10,523 nt of DNA from Sulfurovum sp. (GCA_030626265.1 DAOUPF010000019.1:1-10523), one strand, 5' to 3'. Counted from the stretch's first letter, positions 1-6,355 are shown. Numbers and translations are program-made. The notes: a model not told the origin generated them from the sequence alone.

Positions 1-7
1 CCTTTCT

Positions 8-2113
8 TTATTTTATCACATATTGGTTGCTTAAAATCTCTTCATCACATTTAGGGCAAAACTCATGTTCCCCAGAGAGATAACCATGTTTTTCACAGAT
101 GGAAAATGTCGGTGTCACAGTAATGTATGGGAGTCTAAAATTGCTGATGACATTTCGCACCAGTTTTCTACCTGCTTCAGCAGAACTTATTTTCTCTCTC
201 ATATACAAATGTAACACCGTACCTCCTGTATATTTACACTGCAGATCATCTTGCAGACTCAATGCCTCAAATGGGTCATCTGTATGAAATGCTGGTATCT
301 GAGATGAGTTGGTATAGTAGTTATTCTCCTTCGTACCTGCTTGGATGATATCTTTGTATCTCTTGGCATCCTCTTTGGCAAATCTATAGGTAGTTCCCTC
401 TGCTGGGGTTGCCTCTAGATTATATAAGTTTCCTGATCTTTCCTGAAACTCTTTGAGTATGTCTCTCATAAAGTCCATGATTCTCAATGACATACCTTTA
501 CCATATTCATCTGTTATGTTATGTTTATCCAAGCTAAAGTTTCTCACCATCTCATTCATACCATTTATGCCAATAGTAGAGAAGTGATTATCAAACCCTG
601 GTAAATATCTAGCCGTATAAGGGAACAATCCTCTATCATACATCTCTTGTATAAATATTCTCTTTTTCTCCAATGTAGCATAGGCATTTTCCATTAGCTC
701 TGAGAGTCTTGATCGTAATCTATCTTCATCTCCTGCATATAGATAGCCAAGCCTTGCCATGTTGATAGTCACAACACCTATGCTTCCTGTCATCTCTGCA
801 CTACCAAATAGCCCTCCACCTCTCTTGAGAAGCTCTCGTAGGTCTAGCTGTAGCCTACAGCACATACTTCTCACATGCCCAGGTTTATATGCCTCTTCAT
901 TTGGTACGAGATTGCCCTCTTCATCTCTGATATATTGGCTACCTATAAAGTTCTGAAAATATGAAGAGCCTATCTTCGCTGTATTTTCAAATAGTATATC
1001 GGTATTTTCTCCATACCAATCAAAGTCTTCAGTGATATTTACAGTGGGGATGGGGAAAGTAAACGGTTGTCCACTCTTGTCTCCCTCTGTCATCACCTCA
1101 AAATAAGCTCTATTGATAAGATTCATCTCTGGTTTGAAATGTTTATACTTCAGATCTTCTAAAGACCTTATACTATCATCTCTATCTTTTGCCATCTCCC
1201 AAAGCTCCTCATCATCAAGCTCTCTAAATAGGTGAGTCTGAGCCCTTGTAGGTATCTGACTGGCTAAATCATCAGGCACTACCCAGTCTATAGTGATATT
1301 GGTAAATGGACTCTGTCCCCAACGAGCAGGTACATTGAGATTGTAGATAAAACTTCTGATAGCCTTTTTTATCTCCTTGTATGGTAATTTATCTTTAAAT
1401 ACATATGGAGCTAGATATGTATCAAATGATGAAAATGCCTGTGCACCAGCCCATTCACTCTGCAAGATTCCCAAGAAGTTTGCCATCTGCCCAAGAGCCT
1501 CTCTGAAGTGCGAAGGTGGATTGCTCTCTACTCTACCCCTCACGCCATTGAATCCCTCATCTAGTAGCACCCTTAAGCTCCACCCTGCACAATACCCAGT
1601 CAGGCAATCCAAATCATGTATATGATAATCCCCATCTCTATGAGCATAGCCCTCATCTTTGGAGTAGATAGAGTCTAGCCAAAAGTTTGCTATTACTTTG
1701 CCTGCTGTGTTATTGACCAGTCCAGCATTAGAGTATCCTGTATTGGAGTTGGCATTTATCCTCCAGTCTGTCTTGTCTATATACTCTTTTATAGTCTGCG
1801 TGGAGTTTATATAGGTTGTATCTTTGTCTAGACCTAATACCTGCTCTCTCTGCATCTTGTGCATATGTCTGTATAGCATAAATGATTTCATCACTTCAAA
1901 GTGCTCATGTGCAAAGAGCTCTTTTTCTATGATGTCTTGTACCTCTTCTACACAGATATCTTCTTTGTCCCCTATCTGCACTATCACATCCGAAAATACA
2001 CTCTTATCATAAGTCACAACCTCACTACCAAAAGCTTTCTTGATAGCATCCTCTATCTTGAACGGTACAAATCTCTGAGCTCCCCCGTCTCTTTTGATAA
2101 TTCTTTTTATCAT
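8..2113 (-). CDS. nrdD: Anaerobic (class III) ribonucleoside-triphosphate reductase NrdD, apparently cut short at its C-terminus
   Basis: NrdD reduces ribonucleotides to deoxyribonucleotides without oxygen, using a glycyl radical installed by the activase NrdG. Residues 1-95 look like an ATP-cone regulatory domain. The catalytic barrel follows, with Cys175 in YCAGWSL and a Cys418-Cys419 pair in SMCCRLQLD; the run from HFREALGQMANF to FSSFDTYLAPY (about 202-236) is typical of the family. Near the end is a zinc-ribbon-like cluster Cys673-x2-His676...Cys686-x2-Cys689, with His where many relatives have Cys. In the family the radical glycine (RVxGY-type motif) lies about 16 residues after the last zinc ligand. 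Here a TAA stop comes 12 residues after it, so the motif is missing from this frame. One base less in the A-run at about 16-19 would open a frame reading N-K-E-R to the window edge. The ATG at 2111-2113 is preceded by AAGGGAAG. The family call is firm; integrity is doubtful. Confidence 0.93.
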   Translation of the reverse strand: MIKRIIKRDGGAQRFVPFKIEDAIKKAFGSEVVTYDKSVFSDVIVQIGDKEDICVEEVQDIIEKELFAHEHFEVMKSFMLYRHMHKMQREQVLGLDKDTTYINSTQTIKEYIDKTDWRINANSNTGYSNAGLVNNTAGKVIANFWLDSIYSKDEGYAHRDGDYHIHDLDCLTGYCAGWSLRVLLDEGFNGVRGRVESNPPSHFREALGQMANFLGILQSEWAGAQAFSSFDTYLAPYVFKDKLPYKEIKKAIRSFIYNLNVPARWGQSPFTNITIDWVVPDDLASQIPTRAQTHLFRELDDEELWEMAKDRDDSIRSLEDLKYKHFKPEMNLINRAYFEVMTEGDKSGQPFTFPIPTVNITEDFDWYGENTDILFENTAKIGSSYFQNFIGSQYIRDEEGNLVPNEEAYKPGHVRSMCCRLQLDLRELLKRGGGLFGSAEMTGSIGVVTINMARLGYLYAGDEDRLRSRLSELMENAYATLEKKRIFIQEMYDRGLFPYTARYLPGFDNHFSTIGINGMNEMVRNFSLDKHNITDEYGKGMSLRIMDFMRDILKEFQERSGNLYNLEATPAEGTTYRFAKEDAKRYKDIIQAGTKENNYYTNSSQIPAFHTDDPFEALSLQDDLQCKYTGGTVLHLYMREKISSAEAGRKLVRNVISNFRLPYITVTPTFSICEKHGYLSGEHEFCPKCDEEILSNQYVIK

Positions 2114-2154
2114 AAACTTCCCTTATCATATTGGATTTACATATCCTGATGCAC

Positions 2155-2160
2155 ATTATA
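2155..2160 (-). promoter_or_regulatory. nrdD promoter -10 box
   Basis: An exact TATAAT reads on the minus strand here. This implies a transcription start near 2148 and a leader of about 35 nt before nrdD. No convincing -35 hexamer is seen. That is normal for Campylobacterota sigma-70 promoters and also fits an activator-dependent promoter. Confidence 0.6.
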
Positions 2161-2182
2161 TTAAAAGCTATTTCAGTATACT

Positions 2183-2196
2183 TTGATAGCTATCAA
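2183..2196. promoter_or_regulatory. FNR/CRP-family binding site upstream of nrdD
   Basis: TTGATAGCTATCAA is a perfect 14-bp palindrome and an exact match to the classical FNR consensus TTGAT-N4-ATCAA. Its centre (2189.5) lies 41.5 bp upstream of the start predicted from the nrdD -10 box, which is the classical class II activator position. Induction of an anaerobic ribonucleotide reductase by an FNR-type regulator makes biological sense. The regulator is not in this window, and the transcription start is inferred. Confidence 0.65.
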
Positions 2197-2263
2197 CAAG
2201 ATTTGATTATACTCTTTGTTTTCTCTCTTGTTACAAAAACTTGATTAGTATCAATGATTTTTC

Positions 2264-2269
2264 TATAAT
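2264..2269 (+). promoter_or_regulatory. -10 box of the yaaA-like gene
   Basis: An exact TATAAT lies 18 bp before the chosen ATG at 2288, implying a start near 2276 and a very short leader. An in-frame ATG at 2273 would fall upstream of this transcription start, which argues against using it as the translation start. Confidence 0.5.
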
Positions 2270-2287
2270 TTTATGATAAGGAACAAA

Positions 2288-3028
2288 ATGAAGATACTCT
2301 TAGCACCTAGTGAGACCAAAAAAACTGGTGGAGATGGTAAGTTTGATATATGTTCACTACTGTTTGATAGTCTCTGCCCAGATAGAACTAGGCTTTTGCA
2401 CAAATATATAAATATCTTACAAAAAAACGATACCAAAGAGCTCAGCACTATGTTTGGGCTAAAAAAACCTGATGATATAACCTACCACGCCAGCAAAGAC
2501 ATCATACATGAACCTACGATGAGAGCCATAGAGAGATATACAGGTGTGGCATTTGACTACTTGAACTATCCAGAGCTTAGTGAGAATGCACAATCATATA
2601 TAAATGACCATGTCATACTCTTCTCAAATCTTTTTGGAGTACTCAAAGCTAGTGACAAGATACCAGAGTATAGACTACAACAAGGCAAACCCATAGGAGA
2701 TACCAAACCAGAGCAGTTCTACAAACCACTGCTAACAGAGCTGATGGATAGCTACCTAGCAGATACAGAGATACTAGACATCAGGGCAGGATTCTACGAC
2801 AAGTTCTACAAACCCTCCCAACCATACACCACACTAAAGTTTATCAAGGATGGCAAAGTAGTGAGCCATTGGGCGAAGGCATATAGGGGGATAGTACTAC
2901 ATGAGATAGCCAACTCTGAGATAGAGACTCTGGAGGATTTTATCAAGATGCCTATAGAGGGGTTGAGTATACTAGAGATTCAGACCAAAGGATATAAGAC
3001 TGAGATTAACTACAACATAGAGGTCTAA
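2288..3028 (+). CDS. yaaA: YaaA family (DUF328/UPF0246) peroxide-stress protein
   Basis: The product is a 246-residue soluble protein of the YaaA family. In E. coli, YaaA limits free iron and protects against hydrogen peroxide and can bind DNA; the biochemical role of most relatives is unknown. The sequence opens MKILLAPSETKKTGGDGKF, the family's characteristic start (MKILL-P-x-K). It keeps the mid-domain FSNLFGVLKASDKIPEYRL and the late WAKAYRGIVL, which matches the family's AKxARG segment. ATG 2288 is preferred over ATG 2273 because AAGGA at 2278-2282 sits 5 nt before it and because the family starts there. There is no signal peptide or membrane segment. It diverges from nrdD and is followed by two hairpins. 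The family call is good; the physiological role here is inferred. Confidence 0.85.
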   Translation: MKILLAPSETKKTGGDGKFDICSLLFDSLCPDRTRLLHKYINILQKNDTKELSTMFGLKKPDDITYHASKDIIHEPTMRAIERYTGVAFDYLNYPELSENAQSYINDHVILFSNLFGVLKASDKIPEYRLQQGKPIGDTKPEQFYKPLLTELMDSYLADTEILDIRAGFYDKFYKPSQPYTTLKFIKDGKVVSHWAKAYRGIVLHEIANSEIETLEDFIKMPIEGLSILEIQTKGYKTEINYNIEV

Positions 3029-3034
3029 TCGGAA

Positions 3035-3053
3035 GTGGAGGCTTTAGCCCCAC
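3035..3053 (+). terminator. Small GC-rich hairpin after the yaaA-like gene
   Basis: GTGG-(A)-GGC pairs with GCC-CCAC around a TTTA loop, 6 nt after the yaaA stop codon. Only a short A-rich stretch follows, so it may be a weak terminator or an mRNA 3'-end stabiliser rather than a classical rho-independent terminator. Confidence 0.4.
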
Positions 3054-3092
3054 CAAAAATACTGCATAGGCGAATAGCTAGGAAAAGAAAAT

Positions 3093-3125
3093 AAACCTTA
3101 TAAAATTATATATTTTATAAGGTTT
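3093..3125. terminator. Perfect 14-bp hairpin between yaaA and nhaA (likely bidirectional terminator)
   Basis: The arm AAACCTTATAAAAT (3093-3106) is perfectly complementary to 3112-3125, with a TATAT loop. On the minus strand the stem is followed by a U-rich tract, so it should end nhaA transcripts. On the plus strand only a short T run follows. The arm sequence recurs upstream of nhaA at 4636-4645 (inverted at 4657-4666) and 4716-4729, so it is also a repeat copy. Confidence 0.6.
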
Positions 3126-3146
3126 TAAAACAGGGATATTTGGTTC

Positions 3147-4472
3147 TTATTTTGCTATATATCTAAGCCATAAAAAACCAAACAATCCAGCAAATAAAGA
3201 AGCTGCCAGAATCCCTACCTTAGCTTGAAAAATAAGTTCTGGACTATGTATAAATGCCAAGTCTGCAACAAAAATAGACATGGTGAAACCGATACCTCCA
3301 AGAAATGCCACACCAAAAATTTGGCTCATGCTACTGCCTTGTGGAAGTGTTGCTATTTTTAACTTGATTGCCAACCATGCTACCCCAAATATTCCAAGAA
3401 CTTTTCCAAGTATAAGACCTGCGATAATTCCCATTGATACAGGCTCAATAATAGTTGTACCTATAGAGCTAAAATCGATGGCAATACCTGCATTTGCCAA
3501 TGCAAAAAGAGGAATAACCACCAATGCAACGGGAAGATGTAAATCATGTTCTAATCGTGCAGCTGGTGTACCAATCTCACGAATATTATCTTCAATCTTT
3601 AAGAGTATTGCTTTTTGTCTCTCATTCATACCCTCTTTTTCATCGATAGGATAGCTATCGTATTCATCCAATAATATTTTGGCATCTTGTCTAAAACTAG
3701 CAGGAGCTCGTCTGGGTTTAGATGGTATTGCCAATGCAGCAATAACTCCTGCAATGGTTGCATGTACACCAGATTCAAGCATAAAAAACCACATAAAGAG
3801 TCCTACGATGAAGTAAGGTAAAATCATGTGAATGCCAAAACGGTTAAAGGCAACCAAAATCAAAAAAGAGCCTCCTGCTAAAATAAGTGGCAGAGTATGT
3901 ATCTGTTCAGTATAGAAGAGGGCAATCACTAAAACAGCACCAAGGTCATCGACAATGGCCAATGCAACCAAAAATGTGACCAGTGCGGGAGACACTCTTT
4001 TTCCTAACAGCACCAAAGCACTAATGGCAAATGCAATATCTGTAGCCATTGGAATTCCCCATCCATTTACTCCGGCAGTACCTGAGTTGATACTAAGATA
4101 GATTAATGCAGGAAAAACCATTCCACCAATAGCAGCCAAAATAGGTAAGGTAGCCGCTTTTATATTGGAAAGCTCCCCTACCGATATCTCCCTTTTTATC
4201 TCTAGCCCAATAATAAAAAAGAAGATAGCCATAAGACCATCGTTTATCCAGTGATGAATGGTATGAGAGAGTTCCCATGTACCAACATCAAAATCTATTT
4301 TTGTATGAAAGAAATGTGCGTAACTCTCTGCCAGCGGTGAATTGGCAAGTATGAGTGCAACTATAGTCATAAACATTAAAATTATACCTGTAGTAGTTTG
4401 TGCATGGATAAAGTGCTCAAATGGAGTTGCAACTTTTTTAAAGGCTTTTTCCCATGGGGCGTATAGTTTCAT
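3147..4472 (-). CDS. nhaA: Na+/H+ antiporter NhaA
   Basis: NhaA is an inner-membrane antiporter that exports Na+ in exchange for protons and supports pH and salt homeostasis. The 441 residues form about 11-12 hydrophobic segments. The ion-binding aspartates are in ATDIAFAIS (Asp145, equivalent to E. coli Asp133) and IVDDLGAVL (Asp175-Asp176, equivalent to Asp163-Asp164). Lys357 in LGKVLG matches the conserved Lys300 region, and GGIGFTMSIFVADL (392-405) is typical. A charged loop of about 60 residues (251-312) makes it longer than the 388-residue E. coli protein; many non-enteric NhaA proteins share this. GAGGAAAG precedes the ATG. Hairpin elements with the same arm sequence occur on both sides. 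In the C-terminal stretch I read, Leu is TTG, TTA, CTT or CTG, without the CTA common in neighbouring genes, so acquisition by transfer is possible but unproven. Confidence 0.96.
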   Translation of the reverse strand: MKLYAPWEKAFKKVATPFEHFIHAQTTTGIILMFMTIVALILANSPLAESYAHFFHTKIDFDVGTWELSHTIHHWINDGLMAIFFFIIGLEIKREISVGELSNIKAATLPILAAIGGMVFPALIYLSINSGTAGVNGWGIPMATDIAFAISALVLLGKRVSPALVTFLVALAIVDDLGAVLVIALFYTEQIHTLPLILAGGSFLILVAFNRFGIHMILPYFIVGLFMWFFMLESGVHATIAGVIAALAIPSKPRRAPASFRQDAKILLDEYDSYPIDEKEGMNERQKAILLKIEDNIREIGTPAARLEHDLHLPVALVVIPLFALANAGIAIDFSSIGTTIIEPVSMGIIAGLILGKVLGIFGVAWLAIKLKIATLPQGSSMSQIFGVAFLGGIGFTMSIFVADLAFIHSPELIFQAKVGILAASLFAGLFGFLWLRYIAK

Positions 4473-4498
4473 TTATCTTTCCTCATATTGTTTTTATT

Positions 4499-4504
4499 AT
4501 TGTA
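4499..4504 (-). promoter_or_regulatory. Candidate nhaA -10 box
   Basis: TACAAT on the minus strand would place a start near 4492, about 20 nt before the nhaA ATG. It differs from the consensus at one base, and the AT-rich surroundings offer alternatives. Confidence 0.3.
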
Positions 4505-4635
4505 GTTTATAAAAGAATTCTTATTTTAGCTGAAAAATATTTACCATTTAACAACATTTGCTTATAACTATTTCATTAGAAAACACTATACACATTTTTG
4601 CATTAAATTTTAAAATAAATTACAAGCTAATTCAA

Positions 4636-4666
4636 AACCTTATAATCTAACATACTTTATAAGGTT
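4636..4666. repeat. AACCTTATAA inverted repeat, copy upstream of nhaA
   Basis: AACCTTATAA (4636-4645) and its exact complement (4657-4666) flank an 11-nt loop. The arms match the first 10 bases of the hairpin stem downstream of nhaA (3094-3103). The element lies between two divergent genes, so no known transcript enters it that would need terminating; it may be a dispersed repeat or part of a small RNA. The wider 4473-4801 gap of 329 bases otherwise holds AT-rich sequence with promoter elements and no gene I can support. Confidence 0.55.
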
Positions 4667-4715
4667 ATTTACTGTAGCGACGTTTCCAAGCTATAAATCT
4701 ATACCCCTCAATAGA

Positions 4716-4747
4716 AAACCTTATAAAATGTACTATATAGGAGGTTT
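4716..4747. repeat. Third AAACCTTATAAAAT element, with a degenerate partner arm
   Basis: The 14 bases at 4716-4729 are identical to the left arm of the hairpin at 3093-3106. The partner arm (around TATAGGAGGTTTT, 4736-4748) is degenerate and pairs only partly. The element can instead pair with 4656-4666, enclosing about 50 nt. It ends immediately before a TATAAT box at 4748-4753. Confidence 0.5.
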
Positions 4748-4753
4748 TATAAT
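4748..4753 (+). promoter_or_regulatory. -10 box for the microprotein/SUI1/DksA-like operon
   Basis: An exact TATAAT is followed about 7 nt later by a likely start near 4760, giving a leader of about 40 nt to the ATG at 4802. No -35 hexamer is obvious. Confidence 0.45.
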
Positions 4754-4801
4754 TAATACTTTCAAAAATATGCTAAACTTACACAAACTAAAAGGCAAAG
4801 C

Positions 4802-4900
4802 ATGAGACTCCCCTCTGATGATACTCTCTATACTATACTAATCTCCCTACTCATGCTCTCTGTGGTGCTTGGTATATTTTTTGATACGGACTTTGGGTGA
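4802..4900 (+). CDS. 32-residue single-pass membrane microprotein
   Basis: This short ORF reads MRLPSDDTLY, then a hydrophobic stretch TILISLLMLSVVLGIFF (about 11-27), then DTDFG, and fits a small inner-membrane protein with one helix. I do not recognise its family. The case for translation rests on arrangement: an AAAGG upstream of the ATG, a TATAAT box about 50 nt further up, and a TGA stop at 4898-4900 that shares its last base with the ATG of the SUI1-like gene (TGATG overlap), the usual sign of translational coupling. It could be a leader peptide whose translation sets expression of the downstream genes. Function unknown. Confidence 0.6.
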   Translation: MRLPSDDTLYTILISLLMLSVVLGIFFDTDFG

Positions 4901-5232
4901 TGAAGAAAAACCTGTTTGAGATGGGTGCGGACTTTGGGGATGAATGGGTATCTGATAACAAAAGCAAACCGTCCAAAAAAATATCTACAGAGATAAAACC
5001 ACCAGAAAAACACCAACTCCACTTTGCCAAGGAAAAACGCAGAGGCAAAGTAGTCACTCTAGTCAAACCATTTTACCTGCAAAAAGCAGAGCTACAGTCC
5101 CTGCTCAAAACCCTCAAGAAAAAGCTAGGTACAGGTGGCACTGTCAAAGAGAATGTACTAGAGTTCCAAGGTGATATACCAGATAAGCTACGCCAAGAGC
5201 TTGAGATACTAAACTATAGATTTAAAAAGTAG
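4900..5232 (+). CDS. SUI1/eIF1-like (YciH family) translation factor
   Basis: The 110-residue soluble protein has a disordered, charged N-terminus (1-43) and an SUI1 domain from about residue 44: the basic strand KEKRRGKVVTLV, the helix AELQSLLKTLKKKLGTGGTVKE and the strand VLEFQGD. The GTGG-TVK-(E)-x-V-x-E-x-QGD pattern matches YciH-type proteins. In E. coli, YciH binds the 30S subunit and affects initiation fidelity and stress-time translation; in most other bacteria the role is unclear. ATG 4900 is chosen over GTG 4897 because it overlaps the upstream TGA and is the stronger codon. It is the second gene of a compact plus-strand group, ending 4 nt before the DksA-like gene. Confidence 0.85.
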   Translation: MKKNLFEMGADFGDEWVSDNKSKPSKKISTEIKPPEKHQLHFAKEKRRGKVVTLVKPFYLQKAELQSLLKTLKKKLGTGGTVKENVLEFQGDIPDKLRQELEILNYRFKK

Positions 5233-5236
5233 CCAT

Positions 5237-5569
5237 ATGACAAAAAAAGAAAAAGTACAACTAAGAGAAAAGATAGAGACAGATATAGAGCTACTAATCA
5301 AACAGATAGAGATCCTCAAAGAGAAAACAAAACCCATATCCCCAGACTGTGGGCTAGGTAGACTCACCCGCCTAGAAGCCATGGGAGAGAGTCATGTCAA
5401 TCACAAGGTACTAGACGAATCCAAGCTACGACTCACCAGACTAAAAAATGCCCTCATTCGTATAGATTCACCTATGTTTGGCATATGTATCGAGTGTGAG
5501 GAAGAGATAGGCATAGGACGTATGGAGATACGACCTGAAAGTGTACGGTGTGTGGGGTGCGCTAGATAG
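5237..5569 (+). CDS. DksA/TraR-type C4 zinc-finger protein
   Basis: The 110-residue protein has an N-terminal coiled-coil region (about 1-75, rich in Lys, Glu and Leu) and a C-terminal zinc finger, Cys84-x2-Cys87...Cys105-x2-Cys108, in FGICIEC...RCVGCAR. Proteins of this class enter the RNA polymerase secondary channel and change promoter choice, often with ppGpp. It is shorter than E. coli DksA (151 residues), and the acidic coiled-coil tip of DksA is not evident; GRLTRLEAMGES occupies the turn. It may therefore be a DksA-like paralogue with different activity. It starts 4 nt after the SUI1-like stop codon with a poor Shine-Dalgarno, suggesting translational coupling. A hairpin follows immediately. 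Confidence 0.85.
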   Translation: MTKKEKVQLREKIETDIELLIKQIEILKEKTKPISPDCGLGRLTRLEAMGESHVNHKVLDESKLRLTRLKNALIRIDSPMFGICIECEEEIGIGRMEIRPESVRCVGCAR

Positions 5570-5572
5570 TAG

Positions 5573-5602
5573 GTAGGTCGGGGTGTCCTCTCCCCAACCT
5601 AC
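5573..5602. terminator. Hairpin between convergent dksA-like and S24 repressor genes
   Basis: GTAGGT-C-GGGG (5573-5583) pairs with CCCC-A-ACCTAC (5592-5602) around an 8-nt loop, with one C/A mismatch. It sits 4 nt after the dksA-like stop and 8 nt after the S24 gene end on the other strand, so it could serve both. There is no long U tract in the plus direction. On the minus strand it carries GGAGAGGACAC, which recurs after mqnA. Confidence 0.5.
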
Positions 5603-5609
5603 AAGAAAA

Positions 5610-6257
5610 TCAAAGGCTTTCGATGTTTCCAACAACCCTCCCTACTATTTCCACCTCATCGGGAGTTAATAGCTCTGGAGAGTAGGCTTTGTTGTCAGAG
5701 ATCAGCTCCACCATACCATCTGCTCTTTGGCGTATTCGTTTGATGAAGAGCCCTGCTGTGGTAGATGCTATGAAGACACCATCTTTGTTGATATTGGTTT
5801 GGGCTCTGTCTATGAAGACTATGGAGCCATCTTGGAGAGTAGGCTCCATGGACTCTCCATCTACATGGATGGCTTCTATCTCACGGTTCTCTCCAAATCC
5901 AATCATGTTCTCCATGATAGTCTTGTCAATATTTAGCATGTCATAGTTCTCATCAAATACTTCAGCTCCACCACCTGCACTAGCACGAATATCAGAGAAG
6001 TATCTCACTTGAAAAAATCTATTGGTCTCCTCTATCAACATCTCTGCTGACTGATCAAAAAAGAGCCAATTGATACTAATCTTCATCCGAGCAGAAAACT
6101 CCATAACCTCTCTAAATGGGATAGAGTTTCTTTTTTTCATAGTAGCGAATGTTGCTTGTGGAATACCCAGCTCTGTTGCTACATCTTTGTCAAATACTCT
6201 ATTTCCTGTAGACATTACATCTTTTATCTTCTCTATAACAGCAAAAAAATCTATCAT
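5610..6257 (-). CDS. CI/LexA-like S24 family repressor with N-terminal helix-turn-helix
   Basis: The 215-residue protein joins a CI-type helix-turn-helix (about 5-68, including DKDVATELGIPQATFATMKKRNSIP) to an S24 peptidase/dimerisation domain (about 85-215). The autocleavage machinery is visible: a likely Ala94-Gly95 scissile bond in RASAGGGAEVFDE, nucleophile Ser136 in VDGESMEPTL and general base Lys173 in GLFIKRIRQ. Such proteins repress genes until RecA-stimulated self-cleavage or another signal inactivates them. Campylobacter and Helicobacter lack classical LexA, so this could be a DNA-damage or prophage-type switch; that is inference. It is transcribed away from a 41-residue ORF. CTCCTTT (AAAGGAG on its strand) lies 6 nt before the ATG, and a 19-bp palindrome covers its predicted start site, pointing to autorepression. 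No prophage genes lie nearby. Confidence 0.88.
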   Translation of the reverse strand: MIDFFAVIEKIKDVMSTGNRVFDKDVATELGIPQATFATMKKRNSIPFREVMEFSARMKISINWLFFDQSAEMLIEETNRFFQVRYFSDIRASAGGGAEVFDENYDMLNIDKTIMENMIGFGENREIEAIHVDGESMEPTLQDGSIVFIDRAQTNINKDGVFIASTTAGLFIKRIRQRADGMVELISDNKAYSPELLTPDEVEIVGRVVGNIESL

Positions 6258-6269
6258 GAGTTACTCCTT

Positions 6270-6288
6270 TATAGGTAAATTACCTATA
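6270..6288. promoter_or_regulatory. 19-bp perfect palindromic operator over the S24 gene start site
   Basis: TATAGGTAA-A-TTACCTATA is a perfect inverted repeat with 9-bp arms around a single central base. It begins just upstream of the Shine-Dalgarno and touches the TATAAT box at 6288-6293 (minus), so a dimeric repressor bound here would block transcription of the S24 gene. The likeliest binder is the S24 protein itself. Confidence 0.6.
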
Positions 6289-6293
6289 TTATA
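6288..6293 (-). promoter_or_regulatory. -10 box of the S24 repressor gene
   Basis: An exact TATAAT on the minus strand predicts a start near 6281, inside the 19-bp palindrome, giving a leader of about 24 nt. Confidence 0.55.
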
Positions 6294-6306
6294 GCTCTAA
6301 ATCCTT

Positions 6307-6333
6307 AAAAATATGACAATTTGACATATTTTT
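6307..6333. promoter_or_regulatory. Spaced inverted repeat, candidate second operator
   Basis: AAAAATATG (6307-6315) and CATATTTTT (6325-6333) form 9-bp inverted arms around a 9-nt spacer. The right part includes AATTTGACATATT (6318-6330), which recurs exactly at 6359-6371. The site lies between the two divergent promoters, upstream of both -10 boxes. Confidence 0.4.
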
Positions 6334-6355
6334 GCCATAATCATTGTAAAGACTA

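Noticed and set aside
1377..1625. Plus-strand ORFs inside nrdD
   Set aside because: They lie opposite a strongly conserved coding frame, lack ribosome-binding sites and encode no recognisable protein.
2273..2287. ATG 2273 as the yaaA start
   Set aside because: It lies 4 nt after a TATAAT box, has no ribosome-binding site, and would add MIRNK before the typical family N-terminus.
3093..4747. CRISPR-like array from the AACCTTATAA repeats
   Set aside because: The repeats are short, in alternating orientation and unevenly spaced, with a 1.3-kb gene among them and no cas genes.
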